A DNA stretch of 64,000 bases from Vibrio sp. Y2-5. GTDB lineage: Bacteria; Pseudomonadota; Gammaproteobacteria; Enterobacterales; Vibrionaceae. The notes under the pieces are model-generated. The model worked only from the letters and a program-made list of their open reading frames with translations. It was not told the origin of the DNA and made no database searches. The DNA is taken from assembly GCF_014596725.1 (NCBI RefSeq), contig NZ_JACVEG010000001.1:930001-994000 (forward strand), read 5' to 3'. The translations under genes and the position numbers were made by a program. Shown here one piece after another: positions 38,324 to 46,223 of the stretch (position 1 is the stretch's first letter; the number at the start of each line of letters is the position of its first letter).

Positions 38324-38833
38324 CTATAGCGCTCGAATCTTAGTGATTTCGTCGTGAGAAATGCCTAGAGACTCAAGGAATTTCTGGTGTTCTTCTGGTT
38401 CCAGCTCTTCAAACTTTTGATGCCACTTGACCATATCAGTTTCTGTGAATCCCGCTGCAACCATGATTTCTACCCAACGTTCTTTATTCACAATGTTTTC
38501 CTCTAATAGACTTGGTTCTTGAAGCAAAACGACAACAGCTTTTTGCTGTGCTCGTAAGTTTTGGATCTCTCTTTCTAGCTCATTGAAGTGATCTTTCAAT
38601 ATCTGAGATTGAGATTCCCCATTTCGGTTTAATAACGTGCGAATGCTGGCCACTGACAGTCCATACGAACGGTAGGAGGTAATAGCTTCTAGGCGTTTAA
38701 TCTCTTTCTTGCCATACCAACGGTATCCGTTCGCAGAACGGTGAGATGGCATCAAAAGCTCTTCCTTTTCGTAGTACAAAATAGTTGTACGAGAAATTCC
38801 GAACTGTTTCGCGATTTGGGTGACAGTCAGCAT
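38324..38833 (-). CDS. MerR-family regulator (cassette 19)
   Basis: 169 residues from ATG 38833: N-terminal MerR helix-turn-helix and wing (VTQIAKQFGISRTTILYYEK, SANGYRWYGKKEIKRL, SYRSYGLSVASIRTLL), a coiled-coil dimerisation helix (about 80-110) and a short effector region without metal-binding cysteines. Reverse to the array. The frame also has an ATG at 38863, but that lies inside the promoter -10, so the internal ATG with GGAG is the start. Probably autoregulated through the dyad at 38862-38892. Confidence 0.85.
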   Translation of the reverse strand: MLTVTQIAKQFGISRTTILYYEKEELLMPSHRSANGYRWYGKKEIKRLEAITSYRSYGLSVASIRTLLNRNGESQSQILKDHFNELEREIQNLRAQQKAVVVLLQEPSLLEENIVNKERWVEIMVAAGFTETDMVKWHQKFEELEPEEHQKFLESLGISHDEITKIRAL

Positions 38834-38861
38834 ATATGCTCCATTGTTTGACCGAATGTGC

Positions 38862-38892
38862 ATCTTGAACCCTAGCCTTGTAGACGGGTCAA
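38862..38892 (-). promoter_or_regulatory. MerR-type promoter/operator with 19-bp spacer
   Basis: On the minus strand TTGACCC - 13 nt - GGGTTCAA is a dyad placed between a -35 TTGACC and a -10 CAAGAT separated by 19 bp, the stretched geometry on which MerR proteins act. It directly precedes the MerR gene. Confidence 0.7.
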
Positions 38893-38932
38893 TAGTTTAA
38901 TTGTACATTCCTTTGATGTGGCATGACGTGCA

Positions 38933-39051
38933 TAACAAACGCTTTAAGGTGGGGCAGCAATACTCGGCACTTTTCGGTTTGATTTAGTTAGTGCGTTTAC
39001 GGTGTAATAATTGAGCATTTTGGTAATGTCGCTACACCTAAGCGGGCATTA
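38933..39051 (+). repeat. attC 19
   Basis: VCR-like, divergent (GGGCAGCAATACTCGG left arm), ending GGGCATTA. Its flank predicts a cassette start TTATGCACG that is not present after attC 18, so this cassette's left junction has been rearranged. Confidence 0.8.
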
Positions 39052-39067
39052 TGTACATAGGAGTATA

Positions 39068-39559
39068 ATGGAAATTACGAAAGCGCAACTCAGTCATCAA
39101 GATCAGTTTAAAGACTACGCTCAATCTTGTATCGCAGATGGCTTAGTGCTTTATGATGAAGCAAAAATTGATAGTAGTTCGTACCTAAAAAAGAGAATCG
39201 CATACTCCAAAGGACTAGAATTGCCTGATGGTTGGGCACCAATAACAACTTATTTTTGTATGGAGTCTGGTGTAATTCTTGGTTCAATCAGAGTTCGTCA
39301 CGGTACAAATGAATACATTGAAAACGTCATAGGTCATATCGGCTATGAAACTAGACCAACAGCTCGAGGTAAAGGCGTTGCCTCATTCCTGCTCGCTTGG
39401 GTTCGTGACAATGTTGTATCTGACTCAGTCATTGTTACCTGTTCAATTGACAACCCAGCATCACAGAAGGTTATCGAAAATTGTGGTGGTGAATACCTTG
39501 GTAACTACACCGATGACAGCGAGGGTGTGGTAAGGCGCTACCGTTTAACGCGCAGATAG
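39068..39559 (+). CDS. GNAT acetyltransferase (cassette 20)
   Basis: 163 residues from ATG 39068. Acetyl-CoA motif ETRPTARGKGVASFLLAWV (about 96-114) and VTCSIDNPASQKVIENCGGE are clear GNAT signatures; the N-terminal half resembles uncharacterised YitI-type acetyltransferases. Substrate unknown. The frame opens at 39011 inside attC 19 but that part is not protein-like. Confidence 0.83.
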   Translation: MEITKAQLSHQDQFKDYAQSCIADGLVLYDEAKIDSSSYLKKRIAYSKGLELPDGWAPITTYFCMESGVILGSIRVRHGTNEYIENVIGHIGYETRPTARGKGVASFLLAWVRDNVVSDSVIVTCSIDNPASQKVIENCGGEYLGNYTDDSEGVVRRYRLTRR

Positions 39560-39655
39560 CAAAGCGTTCGCAACGCTTGGCATTTTTCATTCTAGGCCTA
39601 TTTGTGTTCATGGCACAAAGGGTAGCTTTGGTTATGGATCCTTAACGCAACATTA
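39557..39655 (+). repeat. attC 20, truncated
   Basis: Starts TAGCAAAGCG, goes directly to TTCGCAACGCTTGGC, and ends CGCAACATTA. The left arm is shortened and the right arm has lost the GTTGCTCACC block. Confidence 0.7.
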
Positions 39656-39676
39656 TACAAACTTGCAAAATTTAAT

Positions 39677-40324
39677 ATGGAAAATGAATTGAAAGATTAT
39701 GACGTTTATCTGTTCGATATGGACGGAACATTGGTAAATTCAGAGCCTTTAAAGGGTAAAGCGTTAGCATTAGCTTGCTTGGATTATGGTGTGCAAGTTG
39801 ACCACAACATCTATAAAGATGTCATGGGTGAAAGTTGGCAGGTTGTAACAGGGCATTTTTTTGTTCATGCAAATATTTCACCCGATTTAACAGAGTTTAA
39901 TCGTTTATTTCGAGCTCACTACGAAAAGATGCTAAATGACGAACTTGAACTCAATACGGGCGCTAAGGCGTACATTGAGCAGTTGAAGCAATCAGGCAAA
40001 AAATGCGGAGTTGTCAGTTCAGCAGCAACGTGGATGGTTGAGAGTATTTTGACCTCATTGCAGCTAGAGAATGCTTTTGATCTGGTTATTACTCAAGAGC
40101 ACGTCACTAAGCATAAGCCAGACCCTGAAGCCTATAATCTTGCGCTTGCCCATTTTTCCGTATCACCAGAGCAAACCATCGTGTTTGAAGATTCCACTGC
40201 GGGTGTACGTGCAGGTAAATCTAGCGGCTGTGATGTTATCGCTTTTCAACATGACTTTAATGGCAAAAATGACCTAAGCGATGCAATCAAAGTAATTAGT
40301 ACATATGAAGAAATGTTTGCATAA
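39677..40324 (+). CDS. HAD hydrolase, phosphoglucomutase-like (cassette 21)
   Basis: 215-residue HAD phosphatase of the beta-phosphoglucomutase/GS1 subgroup: nucleophile motif FDMDGTLVNSEP (about 12-23), motif II SSAAT, Lys in HKPDPEAYNLAL and acidic motif VFEDSTAGVRAGKSSG. Likely a small-metabolite phosphatase; substrate unknown. Confidence 0.85.
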   Translation: MENELKDYDVYLFDMDGTLVNSEPLKGKALALACLDYGVQVDHNIYKDVMGESWQVVTGHFFVHANISPDLTEFNRLFRAHYEKMLNDELELNTGAKAYIEQLKQSGKKCGVVSSAATWMVESILTSLQLENAFDLVITQEHVTKHKPDPEAYNLALAHFSVSPEQTIVFEDSTAGVRAGKSSGCDVIAFQHDFNGKNDLSDAIKVISTYEEMFA

Positions 40325-40438
40325 CAAGGCGCTCAATTCAGACTACAAACCTTTGGCGGTTTAGGTTCAGATTGGCTTGTGTGTTTACCGTGGTTATTTT
40401 GAGTTTAGTGGTGTTTGCAGTCACTTAGCAAATCGTTA
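40322..40438 (+). repeat. attC 21
   Basis: Class of attC 3 (ACTACAAACCTTTGGCGG left, GTTTGCAGTCACTTAGC right) ending ATCGTTA. The flank GTTTGCATAA pairs with TTATACAAAC at the cassette start with one mismatch. Confidence 0.88.
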
Positions 40439-40471
40439 ACCCAATCCAGAAAAAAGGAGATTTATATCCGC

Positions 40472-41011
40472 ATGGAAGTTGTATTTGTAAGGCATGGAGT
40501 TCCTGACTACTCGTTATCTGACGAGCGAGGAATGAGTCAACTTGAAAAAGATTATGCGCCTCTACATAGAGATTACATACGTGAGTTGCACGCTGTTGCT
40601 CATGACATTCAATTCGAGAATGCAGAAGTTATTATATCGTCACCGTATACAAGAGCGCTTCAAACAGCAGAAATTATAAACCGTAAACTTGGTTTAGAAC
40701 TCTTTGTTGAACATGATCTGCGAGAATGGCGAGCTGACTTGGATGGTGGCTATGTAGATCTTCAAGAAAGAGATCGCCGTTGGCATGAGTATCGCGCCAC
40801 ACTGAAAAATAAAGTGGAACCTAATAATGTTCCTTATGAGTCTTGGCTAGAACTAAGAAACCGTACAGAAAGTGTGTTATCGCGATACAAGCATTACTCT
40901 AAGGTAATCGTAGTATCACATTTCAATGTGTTTGAAAGTTTGGCTGGATATCAAGAACAGGGTATTGGTTGTGGTAGCTATCGTTCGCTAACGTTGGATA
41001 ACTTGGACTAG
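40472..41011 (+). CDS. Histidine phosphatase family protein (cassette 22)
   Basis: 179 residues from ATG 40472 with the phosphohistidine motif VVFVRHGVPD (about 3-12), SSPYTRALQTAEII, an acidic WRADLDGG and the second His in VVSHFNVFE. A phosphoglycerate mutase-like phosphatase of unknown substrate. An AAGGAG ribosome site lies 15 bp upstream. Confidence 0.83.
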   Translation: MEVVFVRHGVPDYSLSDERGMSQLEKDYAPLHRDYIRELHAVAHDIQFENAEVIISSPYTRALQTAEIINRKLGLELFVEHDLREWRADLDGGYVDLQERDRRWHEYRATLKNKVEPNNVPYESWLELRNRTESVLSRYKHYSKVIVVSHFNVFESLAGYQEQGIGCGSYRSLTLDNLD

Positions 41012-41017
41012 CACAGT

Positions 41018-41097
41018 GCATAAGAAGGAATGCCATCGCATGGCGTTGTCGGTCTAGTGAGTATTTGTGGTACGGCATTTAGTTGAGCGATGCGTTA
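41018..41097 (+). repeat. Possible short attC 22
   Basis: AATGCC and GGCATT, plus CGCAT and ATGCG, can pair around the segment, which ends GATGCGTTA. It is only about 80 bp and lacks the standard arms. Either a different short attC type or a remnant. Confidence 0.4.
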
Positions 41098-41213
41098 ACG
41101 TAGCCAACCTCTTAGGCGAGTCTTATGGCTCACAAGATAAGCAATCTCAGAAATAGAGGTTGTTCGCATTCAATTTACGGTATCATGCTCAATTGACCAA
41201 ACTGTAGATATCT

Positions 41214-41504
41214 ATGCTTATACCAACTAAAACCACTTATACCTCAAATGTCTCTTGCTCAAACTGCAAAGCTTGTTGTTGCCGTCTTGAGGTTATGATC
41301 ATCTCGGATACTGGCGTGCCAGAAAAATTCATCGAACGAGACCAATATGGCGGTGAAACAATGATGCGATTAAATGACGGTTGGTGTGCCGCTTTAGATA
41401 GGGACACTCACATGTGCACAATTTATGAAAATCGTCCTTGGATATGTCGTGAATTCGAAATGGGATCTAATGAGTGCCTAGATGAACGTGTTAAGTTCCT
41501 ATAA
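41214..41504 (+). CDS. YkgJ-family cysteine-cluster protein
   Basis: 96 residues with SCSNCKACCCRLEVMI and, later, CAALDRDTHMCTIYENRPWI followed by CREFEMGSNEC. This Cys pattern (CxxCxxCCC...C...C...C...C) is the YkgJ family, thought to bind zinc or an iron-sulfur cluster. Function unknown. It lies beyond the last clear attC; cassette membership is inferred. Confidence 0.82.
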   Translation: MLIPTKTTYTSNVSCSNCKACCCRLEVMIISDTGVPEKFIERDQYGGETMMRLNDGWCAALDRDTHMCTIYENRPWICREFEMGSNECLDERVKFL

Positions 41505-41812
41505 GGCAATTTGTTCCACGTGAGCAAATTGTTGCCCTGTCAATTTTGCACAACATTTGGTTAGAATCGGGTCGAGATGTACCTGCTATTGCTACAAGTA
41601 TAACCACTCAAAATCATGGTTTAACCATACGGAACCAATGTTTAATGCACATTCTATCGTGAAGCAGTTTGGTATGCGGTTGGTCTAAGTATCCATTCAC
41701 TCTGTCGTGCGGCGTTACGTGCTATAAAATATGACATACCCAATATTTATTTAATTGCTTAAGTGTAACTATTGTCTTGCTCAGGGTAGAGCTGAAATGT
41801 CTGGTAATAAAA
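41505..41812 (+). other. Non-coding stretch in the eroded distal array
   Basis: 308 bp without a gene. A GTGCGGCGTTACG at 41703-41715 resembles an attC right core, but no matching left arm is evident. The rest is unremarkable AT-rich sequence. Confidence 0.4.
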
Positions 41813-41950
41813 ATGAGCAAGGTAATTCTAATTTTTCTGGTTAGTCTAGGTGTTACATCAGCTGCATTTGGTCACTCTGGCGGTACCAATTCCAGTGGAT
41901 GTCATACAAATCATAAAACGGGTGACTATCACTGTCATAATCGTAAGTAA
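41813..41950 (+). CDS. Small exported His/Cys-rich peptide (YHYH-like)
   Basis: 45 residues: signal peptide MSKVILIFLVSLGVTSAAFG (1-20), then HSGGTNSSGCHTNHKTGDYH and CHNRK. The HSGGxxxxGCHxNxxTGxYHCH pattern is the short YHYH-type domain found at the ends of bacterial exported proteins; its His and Cys residues could bind metal. The mature peptide is only about 25 residues. No strong ribosome site. Confidence 0.7.
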   Translation: MSKVILIFLVSLGVTSAAFGHSGGTNSSGCHTNHKTGDYHCHNRK

Positions 41951-41991
41951 TACTAATAATTAAAGGTGTGTTATCTCATAGCGTTTATAGA

Positions 41992-42110
41992 TAAAAAGGA
42001 GCTAAAGTCGGATTGCAAATCCATGGCGGGTTTGATTTGAATCAGATTTAGTGTCTACGCAATAATGGGCTAGGTTGGTAGCGATGTATGCTACTTAATT
42101 GGGTGTTTTA
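41992..42110 (+). repeat. Chimeric, decayed attC 23
   Basis: The left arm is of the attC 3 class (AGTCGGATTGCAAAT, ATGGCGGG) and the right arm of the VCR class (TAGGTTGGTAGCG, CTTAATTGGGTG), ending GTTTTA. The arms no longer pair. Confidence 0.55.
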
Positions 42111-42133
42111 TCAACAATTTAGGAGATATATCA

Positions 42134-42550
42134 ATGGCTTATTCTGAGGCGAGATGCCTTTGCGGTTCCGTAAAAATTACGGCTGAAAACATCAATCCTA
42201 AGTTCACGGTTTGCCACTGTCAGTCATGCCGAACTTGGGGAGGTGCTCCATTCTTTGCTGTGAAATGTGGTACTCAAGTGAAAGTAGAGGGCGGCGAGAA
42301 AGTAAAAATGTACGAGTCTTCTTCTTGGGCTTCTCGAGGTTTCTGCACTGAATGCGGAACTCATTTGTTCTATAAATTAAAAGAAACAGGTGAATACAAC
42401 ATGCCAGTGGGCCTATTTCCCAATCTAGAAGGGTTAGAAATGGATATGCAATATTTTAGTGATATGCGCCCAAGTTATTATTGCTTTACCAATGAGACTA
42501 AGGAAATGACAACGGAAGAAATCATGGCCTATTTTGCCGATAAGCAATAG
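42134..42550 (+). CDS. GFA-family (Mss4-like) zinc protein
   Basis: 138-residue GFA/Mss4-fold protein: ARCLCGSVKI, FTVCHCQSCRTWGGAPFFAV and GFCTECGTHLFYKL provide the zinc-binding cysteines. Named after glutathione-dependent formaldehyde-activating enzyme, though most members have unknown function. Good GGAG-type ribosome site before the ATG. Confidence 0.87.
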   Translation: MAYSEARCLCGSVKITAENINPKFTVCHCQSCRTWGGAPFFAVKCGTQVKVEGGEKVKMYESSSWASRGFCTECGTHLFYKLKETGEYNMPVGLFPNLEGLEMDMQYFSDMRPSYYCFTNETKEMTTEEIMAYFADKQ

Positions 42551-42557
42551 CAAACCT

Positions 42558-42643
42558 ATAAACAGGTGTTGAAGCCAAACTGCAAACCTGCGTTGGTTAT
42601 TTGGGGTTTAGTTGTGGTTTGCAGCTACTTAGGCTAGCCATTA
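42558..42643 (+). repeat. Short attC 24
   Basis: Shortened attC 3-class site: AACTGCAAACCTGCG on the left, GGTTTGCAGCTACTTAGGC on the right, ending GCCATTA. Confidence 0.55.
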
Positions 42644-42677
42644 TGTTTTTAGTTGAGCAAACAAAAAGGATTTACTG

Positions 42678-42959
42678 ATGAATGTGGATAAAGCGAAAAA
42701 ACGAATATTGAAACGAGTACAAAGAGGTTTCAAGGGTTATCCGCAAATCTCAATAGAGTATTTCGGTAAAACAACAGCTATGGCTACGGAAGTCGCTATC
42801 ACCTTTTTATCTGAAGAGAATAGCGAGCCTCAAATACAACGATTCACGAGTGATAAAGACGTAAGAGAAGACGAAGCGATTCAGTCGGTATTGTTAAAAA
42901 TCATTGAGCGAGCAGAAGCTAATACAGTATTAGAGAGTCGAGTCATATCGGTTTGTTAA
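42678..42959 (+). CDS. Hypothetical protein
   Basis: 93 residues, basic N-terminus (KAKKRILKRVQRGFKGYP) followed by an alpha/beta pattern (ISIEYFGKTTAMATEVAITF) and a C-terminal helix. Soluble, no signal peptide. I do not recognise the family. ATG behind AAAAAGGA. Confidence 0.65.
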   Translation: MNVDKAKKRILKRVQRGFKGYPQISIEYFGKTTAMATEVAITFLSEENSEPQIQRFTSDKDVREDEAIQSVLLKIIERAEANTVLESRVISVC

Positions 42960-43149
42960 AGGTTTCCGGTATGTTTCATTGTGCTTTCATTTGAGCGTTG
43001 AAAAGGGAACATAATAGGGTTTCAAGTAAGGGGGCAATCTTTTGGTGTGTTTAGATTAAGACGTCTAGCTTATTTGATTCTGTCATTTTACCCCCTTTAT
43101 TTCAGATGCTTATCTAGTAGTTATACGGATTGGCTTTAGGGTGATGACA

Positions 43150-43199
43150 AATTTTTTCGGGTTCTATGGTATGGTTTTTACCCATAAGCACGGTGTTGG
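43150..43199 (+). repeat. Fossil attC of the attC 12 type
   Basis: TATGGTTTTTACCCATAAGC followed by ACGGTGTTGG aligns with the right arm of attC 12 (TATGTTTTTTGCCCATTAGC, AGGGCGTTATG). A degraded left arm with GACAAATTTTTTCGG precedes it. Recombination-dead but marks an old cassette junction. Confidence 0.5.
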
Positions 43200-43202
43200 T
43201 GG

Positions 43203-43640
43203 ATGGGGTATCCAATGGACAAATTAGTTAAGGATCGCTTTGATGAATATCCTGAGAGCGCTCGAGTTCGATTAGAGAAACTGAGAAGCTTAGTTCTTCA
43301 AATTGCCACTGAATTGAATTTAGGGGAAGTTGAGGAGTCTCTAAAATGGGGTGAGCCAAGCTACAGTGTTACAACTGGCAGTCCCGTAAGATTGAACTGG
43401 AAAATGAAGTCACCCAATAATTATTATCTGTTCTTTAATTGTCAAACCAGCCTAATTGATACTTTCCGAGAGCTGTATAGTGAAGAGCTAGAGTTTCAAG
43501 GAAATAGAGCAATAATCTTGTCCTTATCAGAACCGCTACCAGAAACGCCTATCAAGCACTGTCTAGAGTTGGCTTTAACTTATAAGCTGCGTAAACACTT
43601 ACCTCTTCTAGGGACGACTTGCCCTATGCTAGGCTACTAA
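43203..43640 (+). CDS. DUF1801 domain protein
   Basis: 145 residues (ATG 43203; ATG 43215 is possible). VEESLKWGEPSYSV and LNWKMKSPNNYYLFFNCQTS are characteristic of the DUF1801 fold (YdhG-like), a frataxin-like alpha/beta domain of unknown function. Preceded by a fossil attC, so likely a former cassette. Confidence 0.78.
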   Translation: MGYPMDKLVKDRFDEYPESARVRLEKLRSLVLQIATELNLGEVEESLKWGEPSYSVTTGSPVRLNWKMKSPNNYYLFFNCQTSLIDTFRELYSEELEFQGNRAIILSLSEPLPETPIKHCLELALTYKLRKHLPLLGTTCPMLGY

Positions 43641-43722
43641 ATTAAAGACGTTTTATTCATGAAGTGTGCAGGGAACAGCTGTACTATACACATGATGAAA
43701 ATGTTATGTTTACGGAGAAAAG

Positions 43723-44043
43723 ATGATTCAGTGGCCATGTGTTTTTAAGTTAGATGGTGATGCGGAACTGATGTTTATGTCCTCTGAGATTCAGTTGAGT
43801 AACGAGTTAAATGCACTAATTTGGGATAGTGCAGACCGTTTAATTGATATTAGTGGTCAATGTTACGCAATAAAAACGGCTGAGAAAGGCTACAGGTATG
43901 AACCAGAAGGTGAGTGTCTCTCTTTAGAGGATGTCACTCATTTAGTTAGAGAACATGAGTTTTCTAAAGCAGCTATGTGCATAACTAAAATACAGTTTTC
44001 TTCTATTCAACAAGCCATTATGTCTCTGGCAACTGACAATTGA
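43723..44043 (+). CDS. DUF4144-like protein
   Basis: 106 residues. The opening IQWPCVFKLDGDAELMFMSS and the later SLEDVTHLVREHEFSKAAMC resemble the DUF4144 family of vibrios and relatives. Small soluble protein; function unknown. ATG follows GGAGAAA. Confidence 0.65.
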   Translation: MIQWPCVFKLDGDAELMFMSSEIQLSNELNALIWDSADRLIDISGQCYAIKTAEKGYRYEPEGECLSLEDVTHLVREHEFSKAAMCITKIQFSSIQQAIMSLATDN

Positions 44044-44264
44044 ACACCACAAGACATAGAAGCCTAGTGAACAGTGTGAGTGTTGAGGGTGGCAGCAGAA
44101 TCTTAACAAGCTATTGCTTACGCTTGTAACGTACACTACCGTCGGGTTCTTGGACGATCATGTTCAAGTAAGCCGTTTTTATATTAGTAATTTAGTTTTG
44201 GCATTGTACGTACTATTAACGCTGTTGCGAAAGGTTCTTACATGTCGCATTAAAAGGAATAAAT

Positions 44265-44744
44265 ATGGTTGTGCTTAGGAAAATGCGACAAGAAGAATAT
44301 CCTGCTTATTGTCACTACTTTATCGACGATTACAGTCAAGAAATAGCAGCTAATTATGGTCACTCTATAGAGTTGGCAACCGAGCAGGCTAAAAAGGAAC
44401 TGAACCGTTGCTTCCCCAATGGTTTAGAGGGGTGTGAGCATGAATTGTTATGTATTGAAGCTGACGTTGAGGGGCAGTTGATCCTTGTTGGTTATTTGTG
44501 GCACTCAGTTAATGTCTCTGAACAGTCTACTTTTATATATGATTTCTTTGTGTCCGCTGAGTATCGAGGTTTTGGCTTTGGAACTCAAGCCATCTCAGCT
44601 TTGGAAAAACAGATGCAAGATGCAGGTGTTAAGCAAATAAAGTTGAGAGTCGCTTATCAAAATGAGCGAGCCCTCAAACTGTATCAAGAAGTCGGCTTTG
44701 TTATTACGGGCTTTAATATGTCGAAGAAAATTGGTAACGAGTAA
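44265..44744 (+). CDS. GNAT acetyltransferase
   Basis: 159 residues with the acetyl-CoA motif SAEYRGFGFGTQAISALE (about 101-118) and LRVAYQNERALKLYQEVGF. Acts on an unknown small molecule or protein N-terminus. AAAAGGA ribosome site. A short attC remnant follows at about 44764. Confidence 0.85.
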   Translation: MVVLRKMRQEEYPAYCHYFIDDYSQEIAANYGHSIELATEQAKKELNRCFPNGLEGCEHELLCIEADVEGQLILVGYLWHSVNVSEQSTFIYDFFVSAEYRGFGFGTQAISALEKQMQDAGVKQIKLRVAYQNERALKLYQEVGFVITGFNMSKKIGNE

Positions 44745-44763
44745 CTACGACGTAGCAACAAAT

Positions 44764-44832
44764 AACATGCGAAGTTTTTAAGTCGGTTTTTGCAGTTTTG
44801 GAACAATGGGTTGATTGAGTTTTACCCCTTTA
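44764..44832 (+). repeat. attC remnant
   Basis: TAACATGCGAAGTTTTTAAG, then TCGGTTTTTGCAGTTTTGG, AACAATGG and ACCCCTTTA keep the order of VCR-like attC blocks, but central segments are lost. Confidence 0.45.
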
Positions 44833-44856
44833 TGGTCTTTGGAAAGGAGACAGAAA

Positions 44857-45474
44857 ATGAGTTCTGATGAGATTAAAAACGTAGTTTTTGACATCGGCAA
44901 TGTTGTCGTTCGTTGGGCTCCGCTGGAGATTATCAGACTCACATTTGGCGATAGCAATACTGTTGAAGAAAGAGCGAAGTTAATATTCCAGTCTGAAACT
45001 TGGCTACGTTTGAATAAAGGTGAAATAACAGAAAACGAAGCGAAGGCTCAATATAAGGACGCGCTAGGTTTAACGGAATTAGAATGTGAACGCCTGTTTT
45101 ATTACGTGAAACAAACTCAAATACTCATTTATGGCTCTGTTGACCTAATAAAACGCTGTAAATCTGCCGGTTTCAATGTTCTAGCGTTAACTGACAATGT
45201 TCACGAAATTGTCTCCCACTTAAAATCAACCTACACATTTTGGGATTTGTTTGATGGAGCAATCGTTTCAGCAGAAGTGGGGCTGTTGAAACCTCAACCT
45301 GAGATCTACCAGTTACTGCTTTCTCGTTATGCTCTAAATGCATCTGAAACGGTGTTTATTGATGATATGCCAAATAATGTGAAAGGGGCAGAATTCGTCG
45401 GAATATCGGTGATTCAGTTTGAAAACGTAGTCCAGTGTGAGCTGGCCTTGAGGTTATTAGGCGTTCGTGTTTAA
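44857..45474 (+). CDS. HAD hydrolase (YihX-like)
   Basis: 205 residues from ATG 44857 behind AAAGGAGA. Nucleophile motif VVFDIGNVVVRW, motif II ALTDN, Lys in VGLLKPQPEIYQLLL and the acidic motif VFIDDMPNNVKGAEFVG. The FDIGNV variant is typical of the YihX/alpha-glucose-1-phosphatase branch. The frame opens upstream at 44815, inside the attC remnant. Confidence 0.85.
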   Translation: MSSDEIKNVVFDIGNVVVRWAPLEIIRLTFGDSNTVEERAKLIFQSETWLRLNKGEITENEAKAQYKDALGLTELECERLFYYVKQTQILIYGSVDLIKRCKSAGFNVLALTDNVHEIVSHLKSTYTFWDLFDGAIVSAEVGLLKPQPEIYQLLLSRYALNASETVFIDDMPNNVKGAEFVGISVIQFENVVQCELALRLLGVRV

Positions 45475-45541
45475 TGGTAAAACACCCTTTGCTTGATGTC
45501 TTTGTGTACATAATAAATTATTGCTTAATCAAGGAATCTAG

Positions 45542-46081
45542 ATGCTTAACAAGGAAAATACAGGCCTGATAGTTGTAGATGTGCAGGGAAAACTTGCCAG
45601 AATAGTCTCTGGCAGTGAAGCGGTGATTTCAAACTGTGCAAAATTGGTTAAAGGAGCACAAGTTCTTCAGTTACCCACTATTTGGCTAGAACAAAACCCA
45701 GACAAACTGGGGAAGACGGTTGAAGAGTTGCAAACGCTACTGAATGTTCAAAATCCAATTAGAAAATTTACTTTTGATGCCTGTAGAGAGCCTGCTTTTG
45801 TAGACGCAATTAGAGCATCCGGTAAAACCTCTTGGTTAGTTTGTGGCATTGAGGCTCATATATGTGTGTATCAAACGGTTATCCATCTCAAAGCAATGGG
45901 TTTTGAGGTTCATCTAGTCTCAGACTGTGTTTCATCTCGTGACCAATCGAATAAAGATCTCGCGATACAGAAACTGGTCAGCTCCGGAGTTGATATCACG
46001 GGGTTAGAGATGTGTCTCTATGAGTTGGTAGAAGACTGTCGCGCGCCGGAATTTAAAGATATCCTTAACTTAATTAAGTAG
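45542..46081 (+). CDS. Isochorismatase-family hydrolase
   Basis: 179 residues of the cysteine-hydrolase superfamily. The catalytic triad is visible: Asp in LIVVDVQGKL, Lys in PIRKFTFDAC, Cys in GIEAHICVYQT. Related to YcaC-type amidohydrolases of unknown substrate; a true isochorismatase is unlikely without siderophore genes nearby. Confidence 0.85.
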   Translation: MLNKENTGLIVVDVQGKLARIVSGSEAVISNCAKLVKGAQVLQLPTIWLEQNPDKLGKTVEELQTLLNVQNPIRKFTFDACREPAFVDAIRASGKTSWLVCGIEAHICVYQTVIHLKAMGFEVHLVSDCVSSRDQSNKDLAIQKLVSSGVDITGLEMCLYELVEDCRAPEFKDILNLIK

Positions 46082-46223
46082 ATAACTACTTGTGTTCCAA
46101 TCTTTTTGTCTACGCCTAGGCATCTGCGGTCATAAATCTGTTCAGTTTCAATGCCGAAGTATTTACTGGCTAAAGCGGTAGAAAAATAAACGAGTTAAGA
46201 AACATGTGTCTTTGGGAGGCTTC

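Larger units (their letters stand above)
25036..43200. mobile_element. Sedentary chromosomal integron (intI, attI, cassette array)
   Basis: Integrase gene on the minus strand, attI at about 26.17-26.21 kb, then a one-directional series of cassettes on the + strand, each ending in an attC. I count 21 attC sites with reasonable structure from 26786 to 40438, then short, chimeric or decayed ones to about 43.2 kb, with a further remnant near 44.8 kb. Cassettes are 0.2-0.9 kb and most hold one gene with a close upstream start. Three cassettes carry genes in reverse (two toxin-antitoxin pairs and a MerR regulator). The right border is gradual. Confidence 0.95.

Noticed and set aside
38834..38863. 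Upstream ATG (38863) as start of the MerR gene
   Set aside because: It overlaps the -10 element of a MerR-type promoter, so it would lie before the transcript start.
25036..43200. CRISPR array, because of the regularly spaced repeats
   Set aside because: The repeats are about 120 bp, imperfectly palindromic and separated by 0.2-0.9 kb genes; they are attC sites.
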